Assembly: GCF_032337135.1 (NCBI RefSeq)
Contig: NZ_JAVXZZ010000001.1
Coordinates: forward strand, 124,001 to 188,000
Length of the DNA stretch: 64,000 nucleotides
Direction: 5' to 3'
Source of the DNA: Allorhodoferax sp032337135
GTDB lineage: Bacteria; Pseudomonadota; Gammaproteobacteria; Burkholderiales; Burkholderiaceae_C
Notes under the pieces: generated by a model
The model's database searches: none
Told to the model about the DNA's origin: nothing
The model's input: the letters and a program-made list of their open reading frames with translations, nothing else
Shown: piece by piece, positions 58,134-64,000 of the stretch
How positions within the stretch are numbered: the first letter of the stretch is position 1
Layout: each line of letters opens with the position of its first letter
Translations under genes and position numbers: made by a program

Positions 58134-59603
58134 TTAGCGAAGCGCAGGCAGGTGCGCCTCATTTCCGAGTTTGAAAACGCTCACCGCCTGGGCGAGGTGT
58201 GACGCCTGGGTCTGCATCGACCCGGCGGCAGCAGCAGCCTCCTCCACAAGCGCGGCATTTTGCTGCGTGTTGGTGTCCATATGACGCACTGCTTCGTTGA
58301 CCTGGCTGATGCCGAGGGTTTGTGCTTCGCTGGCCGACTGGATCTCCGCCATGATGCTGGTGACCTTGCTGACGCTGTCCACAATCTCAGTCATGGTGGT
58401 ACCGGCCTCATCGACCAGCTTGGTGCCAATCTCAACGTTACCCACCGATTCGTCGATCAGTGATTTGATTTCCTTGGCGGCAGAAGCAGATCGCCCTGCA
58501 AGACTGCGGACTTCGCTGGCGACCACCGCGAATCCCCGCCCCTGCTCACCCGCACGCGCTGCCTCCACTGCGGCGTTCAGGGCAAGGATATTGGTTTGGA
58601 ATGCAATACCATCAATCACGCTGATGATGTCCACGATCTTGCGCGACGACTGATTGATGGCCCCCATGGTCTGCACCACCTGAGCCACCACGGCTCCCCC
58701 CTTGGAAGCGACATCGGCTGCAGTACCCACCATGCGGTTGGCGATTTGCGCGTTCTCGGCGTTCTGCTTCACAGTTTGGGTAATCTCCTGCATCGAAGCA
58801 GCCGTTTCCTCCAATGCGCTGGCCTGTGACTCGGTGCGATTCGAGAGGTCCATATTGCCGCTGGCAATCTCATTGGCTGCATGCGTGATGGTCACGATGC
58901 CGCCACTGACCTGGGAAATGATCTGCTGCAGCCGGTCGATGAAGACGTTGAAGCTGTCAGCAACCCGGTTGAACTCATCGGTCTGAGCGCGAGGAATGCG
59001 CTTCGTCAGATCTGCCTCGCCTTCCGCAATGTCATGCAAGGCTGCACCAATCTGCGCCAACGGGTTGAGCACCATGGTGCTGAGAATGCCGGACAGGGCA
59101 ACCACGATGATGATGTCCAACACCAGTATCTGGACCACGGTCCAAACCAGTTCATCACGCAAGGCCTTGTTGATCTCGGCATAGGAAACGTACACGGTCA
59201 CCTTGCCCACAGAGTTGGCCTTGCCACCATCCATGTACTCCATGTCAGTGGCCTTGGAGTAATCAAAGGCCGGTGTTTGTGTTCCAGGCTGAGGCTTGCC
59301 ATCGCTACCCCGAACCGTCCCTCCAACGATTTTTTCACCGTTCTTGATGACTATGCCCGAAATGAAACTGGCCCCCATTTCGGAATTCAGACCCTGGTCG
59401 ATCTGCGCCTTGTCGAAATTCCAGATCGCCCCCGGCAGGCCGGACGCCAAGCGCCCCAAGGTCGCGTCGACCTGATGCTGCATGGACGCCTCAAGGCTTG
59501 CCTTGGCCCGAAAGTAGTTGACCGCTCCGAACACCAACAGCAAGACGGAAACGATTACCACGAACAAGAGATTCAATCGAAACTTGATGCTGGATGTGCT
59601 CAT
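58134..59603 (-). CDS. Methyl-accepting chemotaxis protein next to a binding-protein gene
   Basis: 489 aa from ATG 59603 (59606 possible). TM1 (about 8-28), a periplasmic domain of about 130 residues with an sCache/DUF3365-like look, TM2 (about 155-180), HAMP, signalling hairpin with 'EQGRGFAVVASEVRSLAGRSASAAKEIK'. The tail lacks a CheR pentapeptide. It is followed, 127 bp on, by the orphan substrate-binding protein gene on the same strand; the pair may form one chemosensory unit. Confidence 0.92.
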   Translation of the reverse strand: MSTSSIKFRLNLLFVVIVSVLLLVFGAVNYFRAKASLEASMQHQVDATLGRLASGLPGAIWNFDKAQIDQGLNSEMGASFISGIVIKNGEKIVGGTVRGSDGKPQPGTQTPAFDYSKATDMEYMDGGKANSVGKVTVYVSYAEINKALRDELVWTVVQILVLDIIIVVALSGILSTMVLNPLAQIGAALHDIAEGEADLTKRIPRAQTDEFNRVADSFNVFIDRLQQIISQVSGGIVTITHAANEIASGNMDLSNRTESQASALEETAASMQEITQTVKQNAENAQIANRMVGTAADVASKGGAVVAQVVQTMGAINQSSRKIVDIISVIDGIAFQTNILALNAAVEAARAGEQGRGFAVVASEVRSLAGRSASAAKEIKSLIDESVGNVEIGTKLVDEAGTTMTEIVDSVSKVTSIMAEIQSASEAQTLGISQVNEAVRHMDTNTQQNAALVEEAAAAAGSMQTQASHLAQAVSVFKLGNEAHLPALR

Positions 59604-59606
59604 CAT

Positions 59607-59943
59607 TCACCTCTTTTAGGAATTGACCAACGTCCTCCAACATCCTAGCCTGATTCGCCGTGAAGCGCTGCAGGTTTCGTCTTGGCGCAACCACGTAGTT
59701 ACCCTAGCCCCCAGCCGCCCCCTCACGGGATGGACAAACAGCCCCAAGCAGCACGTTCGATAGAGGTTTGGCGACAGGGACTGGGGAATACAAGGGGAAG
59801 ATTCGGTGCCTCCAGACGTCGCCACACGCCAGCGGCACTCCAGGCGCTCAAGGATTTCCTGGCGAGCGACGCCGTGGCCACTGCGTTTGCGAAGCTGTCG
59901 TACCGTCGGTACCGCGTTGACCGGAAAGCAGCCCCGGAAATGA
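59607..59943. other. Intergenic gap without a convincing gene
   Basis: About 340 bp between the chemoreceptor start and the acnB terminator. A plus-strand frame through 59.73-59.94 kb contains a stretch like the end of a substrate-binding protein ('AALQALKDFLASDAVATAFAKL'), but it lacks a start region and runs into acnB antisense. It may be a degenerate gene end. Nothing else is recognisable. Confidence 0.5.
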
Positions 59944-59965
59944 AAACGGCCCCGAAGGGCCGTTT
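59944..59965 (-). terminator. Terminator of acnB
   Basis: Perfect 9-bp stem AAACGGCCC / GGGCCGTTT with CGAA loop; minus-strand side continues with T's. It lies 23 bp after the acnB stop. Confidence 0.82.
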
Positions 59966-59988
59966 CTCATGCATCGACGGTCGAACGC

Positions 59989-62577
59989 TCAGGCGACGGT
60001 CTTGGCGGTCTCTGCGTACTCTTCGATCTGGTCGAAGTTCATGTACTTGTAGATCTGGTCCGCCTTGGCAGTGATGACGCCGGTGGCCGCCAGGTACTCT
60101 TCCTTGGTCGGCAGCTTGCCCAGCTTGGACGCCACGGCAGCCAGTTCGGCCGAGCCCAGGTACACGTTGGTGTTCTTGCCCAGACGGTTGGGAAAGTTGC
60201 GGGTCGAGGTGGAGATGACGGTCGCGCCTTCGCGCACCTGGGCCTGGTTGCCCATGCACAACGAGCAGCCGGGCATTTCGGTGCGCGCACCGGCAGCACC
60301 GAAGTTGGCGTAATGGCCTTCCTTCATCAGCTCAGACGCATCCATCTTGGTGGGCGGTGCCACCCACAGCTTGACCGGGATGTCACGGGCACCGCCCAAC
60401 ACGGTGGCTGCCGCGCGGAAGTGGCCGATGTTGGTCATGCACGAGCCGATGAAGGCCTCGTCGATCTTGGCACCGGCCACTTCGGACAGGGTCTTGGCAT
60501 CGTCCGGATCGTTGGGGCAGCAGACGATGGGCTCGACGATCTCGTTCATGTCGATCTCGATCACGGCAGCGTACTCGGCATCCTTGTCGGCCTTAAGCAG
60601 GCTGGGGTTGGCCAGCCATTGCTCGACCTTCTCGATACGGCGGGCCAGGGTCTTGGCGTCCTGGTAACCATCGGCAATCATGTTCTTCATCAGAACGATG
60701 TTGGAGCGCAGGTACTCGGCGATCGGCTCGGGGTTGAGCTGCACCGTGCAGGCGGCAGCGGAACGCTCGGCGGCGGCGTCGGACAGTTCGAACGCCTGCT
60801 CCACCTTCAGGTCGGGCAGACCTTCGATTTCCAGCACGCGGCCGGAGAACACGTTCTTCTTGCCCTGCTTGGCCACGGTCAGCAAACCGGCCTTGATGGC
60901 GTACAGGGGGATGGCATGCACCAGGTCACGCAGGGTGACGCCGGGCTGCATCTTGCCCTTGAAGCGCACCAGCACCGACTCGGGCATGTCCAGCGGCATC
61001 ACGCCGGTGGCGGCGCCGAAGGCCACCAGGCCGGAGCCTGCGGGGAAGGAAATGCCGATGGGGAAGCGGGTGTGGCTGTCGCCACCGGTACCGACGGTAT
61101 CGGGCAGCAGCAGGCGGTTGAGCCAGCTGTGGATCACGCCGTCACCGGGACGCAGGGCCACGCCACCGCGGTTGGAGATGAAGGCGGGCAGCTCGCGGTG
61201 CATCTTGGCATCGACCGGCTTCGGATAGGCAGCGGTGTGGCAGAAGGACTGCATCACCAAGTCGGCGGAGAAGCCCAGGCATGCCAGGTCCTTCAGCTCG
61301 TCGCGGGTCATCGGGCCGGTGGTGTCCTGGGAACCCACGGTGGTCATCTTGGGTTCGCAGTAGGTTCCGGGGCGAATGCCCTGGCCTTCGGGCAGACCGC
61401 AGGCGCGGCCGACCATCTTCTGCGCCAGGGTGAAGCCCTTGCCGGTGTCCTTGGGCGCCTGGGGCAGGCGGAAGGCCGTGGAAGCGGCCAGACCCAGGAA
61501 TTCACGGGCCTTGGCCGTCAGGCTGCGGCCGATGATCAGGTTGATGCGGCCGCCGGCACGCACTTCGTCGAGCAGCACCTGGCTCTTGAGCTGGAACTCG
61601 GCCACGGTTTCGCCGTTCTTCAGGATCTTGCCATCGTAGGGCAGCACGTCGATCACGTCGCCCATTTCGAGCTTGGTCACGTCCACTTCGATCGGCAACG
61701 AGCCGGAGTCTTCCTGAGTGTTGAAGAAGATGGGGGCGATCTTGCCGCCCAGGGTCACGCCGCCAAAACGCTTGTTCGGCACGAAGGGGATGTCCTGACC
61801 GGTGGCCCAAACCACGGAGTTGGTGGCCGACTTGCGGGAAGAACCGGTACCGACCACGTCACCCACATAAGCGACCAGGTGACCCTTCTTCTTCAGGTCT
61901 TCGATGAACTGCATCGGACCACGCTTGCCGTCTTCCTCGGGCTTGAAGGCCGCGTCGGGACGGGTGTTCTTGAGCATCGCCAGGTAGTGCAAGGGGATGT
62001 CGGGGCGGCTCCAGGCGTCGGGCGCGGGCGACAGGTCGTCGGTGTTGGTTTCACCGGGCACCTTGAACACGGTGACGGTGATCTTCTTCTCGACTTCGGG
62101 ACGGCTGGTGAACCACTCGGCGTCGGCCCAGCTCTGCATCACTTCCTTGGCCTTGGCATTGCCAGCCTTGGCCTTGGCCGCCACATCGTTGAAGAAGTCA
62201 AACATCAACAAGGTCTTTTTGAGCGCGTTGGCAGCCACACCGGCCACTTCGGCGTCGTCCAGCAGCTCGATCAGGGGATGCACGTTGTAGCCACCGACCA
62301 TGGTGCCCAGCAACTCGGTGGCCTTGGCCTTGGAGATCAGGCCAACCTTGATGTCACCGTGCGCGACCGCGGCCAGGAAGCTGGCCTTGACCTTGGCAGC
62401 GTCGTCCACACCCGGGGGTACGCGGTGGGTCAGCAAGTCCATCAGGAACGCTTCTTCGCCGGCGGGCGGGTTCTTGATCAGCTCGATCAGCGCTTCGACC
62501 TGTTTGGCATCCAACGCCAGTGGCGGGATACCCAGGGCAGCGCGTTCGGCAACGTGGGCGCGGTAGGCTTGCAACAT
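59989..62577 (-). CDS. acnB: Aconitate hydratase B / 2-methylisocitrate dehydratase
   Basis: 862 aa from ATG 62577, with GAGGAG 7 nt upstream. AcnB order: N-terminal HEAT-like domain ('MLQAYRAHVAERAALGIPPLAL'), the swivel domain, then the 4Fe-4S core with cysteines in IVCCPNDP, 'GSCMTNIGHF' and 'PGCSLCMGNQAQV'. It interconverts citrate and isocitrate in the TCA cycle and dehydrates methylisocitrate in propionate use. It lies in an acnB-CitE-like lyase-mdh cluster on one strand. Confidence 0.97.
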   Translation of the reverse strand: MLQAYRAHVAERAALGIPPLALDAKQVEALIELIKNPPAGEEAFLMDLLTHRVPPGVDDAAKVKASFLAAVAHGDIKVGLISKAKATELLGTMVGGYNVHPLIELLDDAEVAGVAANALKKTLLMFDFFNDVAAKAKAGNAKAKEVMQSWADAEWFTSRPEVEKKITVTVFKVPGETNTDDLSPAPDAWSRPDIPLHYLAMLKNTRPDAAFKPEEDGKRGPMQFIEDLKKKGHLVAYVGDVVGTGSSRKSATNSVVWATGQDIPFVPNKRFGGVTLGGKIAPIFFNTQEDSGSLPIEVDVTKLEMGDVIDVLPYDGKILKNGETVAEFQLKSQVLLDEVRAGGRINLIIGRSLTAKAREFLGLAASTAFRLPQAPKDTGKGFTLAQKMVGRACGLPEGQGIRPGTYCEPKMTTVGSQDTTGPMTRDELKDLACLGFSADLVMQSFCHTAAYPKPVDAKMHRELPAFISNRGGVALRPGDGVIHSWLNRLLLPDTVGTGGDSHTRFPIGISFPAGSGLVAFGAATGVMPLDMPESVLVRFKGKMQPGVTLRDLVHAIPLYAIKAGLLTVAKQGKKNVFSGRVLEIEGLPDLKVEQAFELSDAAAERSAAACTVQLNPEPIAEYLRSNIVLMKNMIADGYQDAKTLARRIEKVEQWLANPSLLKADKDAEYAAVIEIDMNEIVEPIVCCPNDPDDAKTLSEVAGAKIDEAFIGSCMTNIGHFRAAATVLGGARDIPVKLWVAPPTKMDASELMKEGHYANFGAAGARTEMPGCSLCMGNQAQVREGATVISTSTRNFPNRLGKNTNVYLGSAELAAVASKLGKLPTKEEYLAATGVITAKADQIYKYMNFDQIEEYAETAKTVA

Positions 62578-62649
62578 CTCTCTACTCCTCAAAAAAACCA
62601 TCAAAACCATCAGTTGCCCGCGCAGAATGTGCGCAGACAGCTTCCAAAT

Positions 62650-63690
62650 TCATAGCAACTCGTTCGACGTCCGGTCAAAATACGGCTGCATCTGTGTCGG
62701 CATCTCCATGCCAGCCTGGTGGGCGCGCTCCAGCACCTGCCAGAAATAGCGGAAACTGGCGCGGTCGTGCAGCTTGCCATCGACGGACACCGGCCCCCAT
62801 TCCTTGTCGCGCGCTGCCACCATGATGGCACCAGCCTGCACCACCTCGTCTGCAGTGGGCGACAAAGCAGCAACGATGACAGGGATTTGATCCGGGTGGA
62901 TGCTCCACATGCGGGTGTAACCGAAAGCCTGGTAGGCCATGCGGGCAGCACGGCCCAGCAAGGCCGTGTCCTTGAACTCGGTGACCACACAATGCGAGGG
63001 CACCTTGCCGAAGGCGTGGCAGGCACTCGCAATGGCGAGCTTGGCCCGTACCACCAGCGGGTGGTGAAACTGGTCCAACGCGGCATCTTCCCCCCGTCCG
63101 ACCGTCATGGCCTGGGAAGGAATGGCTCCACCATGGGCCGAGACGAAGTCCATCAGACCGAAACTCACCGACTGCACCCGCGGATGGGACGCAATGGCAA
63201 ACGCCTGCTCCACCGCCCCCGGGGACTCGATGAGTACGTGCAGCGGCAATGCATGGCCACCAGCCTGGTTCACGGCCGCCACGGCGATGTCGACATCGTC
63301 GCGCGACTCCACCTTCGGGATCATGAGGTAGCGCAACGCACCGCCTGCCTGTCCCACGATGGTCTGCACATCGGCCGCAAACGAGGGGTGATCCACCGGA
63401 TGCACACGGGCACCGACGCGCCGCACAGATGCTAGCAATTTGCTAGCGGACTGCGCTTGATTGGCGAGGGCTACCACCAGATTGGCATGCTCGACTTCGG
63501 CCCCAACCGGGGCGCCGTCCTCGCAGTCCAGGGTGACGTCGAATGCGCACACCCCGTGCTGCTCAATGGAACTGGCCTGCAGCTGCAGGCTCTTGACCAT
63601 CCGCGCCTCGACACCGCAATAGTGGTCGCACACGGGCAGCATGCCCGTGGCGCCCTGGGCGCCGAGAAGTATGTCGCGCGGATGGGTCAC
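62650..63690 (-). CDS. HpcH/HpaI aldolase / CitE-like lyase
   Basis: 346 aa. TIM-barrel CitE-like features: 'FDVTLDCEDGAP' (acidic metal/substrate site), 'YLMIPKVESRDDV', 'LHVLIESPGAVEQAFAIA' (metal-binding Glu), 'SFGLMDFVSAHGG', 'MWSIHPDQIPVI'. These match malyl-CoA/citramalyl-CoA lyase relatives and not the citrate lyase beta subunit, whose partners are absent. It sits between mdh and acnB. A copy of the 27-nt element (63431-63457) encodes about residues 79-87. Confidence 0.85.
   Translation of the reverse strand: MTHPRDILLGAQGATGMLPVCDHYCGVEARMVKSLQLQASSIEQHGVCAFDVTLDCEDGAPVGAEVEHANLVVALANQAQSASKLLASVRRVGARVHPVDHPSFAADVQTIVGQAGGALRYLMIPKVESRDDVDIAVAAVNQAGGHALPLHVLIESPGAVEQAFAIASHPRVQSVSFGLMDFVSAHGGAIPSQAMTVGRGEDAALDQFHHPLVVRAKLAIASACHAFGKVPSHCVVTEFKDTALLGRAARMAYQAFGYTRMWSIHPDQIPVIVAALSPTADEVVQAGAIMVAARDKEWGPVSVDGKLHDRASFRYFWQVLERAHQAGMEMPTQMQPYFDRTSNELL
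63431..63457 (+). repeat. 27-nt interspersed hairpin element, copy H, inside the CitE-like lyase gene
   Basis: GCTAG, 7-nt loop (caatttg), CTAGC, GG, ACTGCGCT. Perfect arms. It lies antisense in the coding region without breaking the frame. Confidence 0.55.
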
Positions 63691-63699
63691 TGCAGTGGC

Positions 63700-64000
63700 T
63701 TACAGCAGGTGCTTGACGCCGTCTTTTTCGCCTTCCAGTTCAGCCAGGGTCTTGTTGATGCACTCTTGGCTGAAGGCGTCGATCGGCAGGCCTTCGACAA
63801 TCTTGTACTCGCCGCCCTCGCAGGTGACGGGGTAGCCGAACATGACTTCCTTGGGAATGCCGTACTCGCCGTTGGAAGGAATACCCATGGTGACCCACTT
63901 GCCGTTGGTGCCCAGGGCCCAGTCGCGCATGTGGTCGATGGCTGCGTTGGCGGCGGAAGCAGCAGACGACAGGCCACGGGCGGCGATGATGGCGGCACCA
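63700..64000 (-). CDS. mdh: Malate dehydrogenase, C-terminal part only
   Basis: The last 99 codons before the stop; the 5' part is beyond the right edge. The sequence 'GAAIIAARGLSSAASAANAAIDHMRDWALG' and 'GEYGIPKEVMFGYPVTCEGGEYKIVEGLPID' is the C-terminal domain of the NAD-dependent malate dehydrogenase typical of betaproteobacteria. It oxidises malate to oxaloacetate in the TCA cycle. It precedes the CitE-like lyase gene by 9 bp, so mdh, the lyase and perhaps acnB may be co-transcribed. Confidence 0.93.
   Translation of the reverse strand, partial: GAAIIAARGLSSAASAANAAIDHMRDWALGTNGKWVTMGIPSNGEYGIPKEVMFGYPVTCEGGEYKIVEGLPIDAFSQECINKTLAELEGEKDGVKHLL

Noticed and set aside
60313..62655. 780-codon plus-strand open frame opposite acnB
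   Set aside because: Antisense shadow of acnB; His/Gly/Leu-rich composition typical of reverse-frame translation and no recognisable domain.
1..64000. tRNA, rRNA, insertion sequences, integrases
   Set aside because: Read for T-loop/anticodon patterns, transposase-like proteins and terminal repeats; none convincing.

Overview
The window looks like a chromosomal segment of a betaproteobacterium of the family Comamonadaceae (Acidovorax/Hydrogenophaga/Rhodoferax-like). The grounds are high GC, the polA-thrB, rpsP-rimM-trmD-rplS and mdh-CitE-like lyase-acnB neighbourhoods, and short GCTAY...RTAGC interspersed repeats of a kind I recall from this family. The species cannot be named from sequence alone. 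No rRNA, tRNA, CRISPR array, integrase or insertion sequence was seen.

Left part (1-27.9 kb). An RND multidrug efflux operon (TetR regulator, outer-membrane factor, truncated membrane-fusion protein) runs off the left edge. Next to it is a hemerythrin-DUF2249-NnrS-like operon behind an FNR/Dnr-type site. Then come a ZIP metal transporter, a Tat-exported dienelactone hydrolase-like protein, two tandem chemoreceptors (one with a CheR-docking tail), polA, a tandem 82-bp repeat, and an overlapping thrB/membrane protein/FecR-like operon. A PhoX phosphatase has a Pho box. A FabR-type repressor faces a ferredoxin-reductase/fatty-acid-desaturase pair. arsC-arsA stands without arsR, arsD or arsB, followed by a large GGDEF-EAL protein and a LysE exporter.

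Middle (27.9-36.2 kb). This lower-GC catabolic islet holds an aromatic FAD hydroxylase, an MDR oxidoreductase, an FAH-family hydrolase, a VOC (extradiol-type) dioxygenase, a divergent TetR regulator, a fatty acyl-CoA synthetase-like ligase and a chalcone-isomerase-fold protein. The set reads as hydroxylation, ring cleavage and C-C hydrolysis of an unidentified phenolic compound, with CoA activation of a released acid. It is the best candidate for an undescribed pathway.

Right part (36.2-64 kb). A Pho-box-controlled glycerophosphodiesterase is followed by uvrD and by a GMP reductase gene whose leader has a terminator directly downstream of its promoter. Then come an oxidoreductase/flavin reductase pair, a Tat-exported amine oxidase with a small partner, an RhlE-type helicase with a structured leader, orn, an M48 protease, rsgA, a CbiB-like protein, a NUDIX CoA pyrophosphatase, the rpsP operon, a Pit phosphate transporter with its DUF47 partner, a substrate-binding protein next to a chemoreceptor, acnB, a CitE-like lyase and the end of mdh.

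Two themes cut across the map. Phosphate scavenging recurs (phoX and glpQ with matching Pho boxes, plus Pit). A 27-nt hairpin element occurs eight times, six of them inside or across the edge of coding sequence, and in rsgA and the ZIP gene it appears to supply part of the protein.
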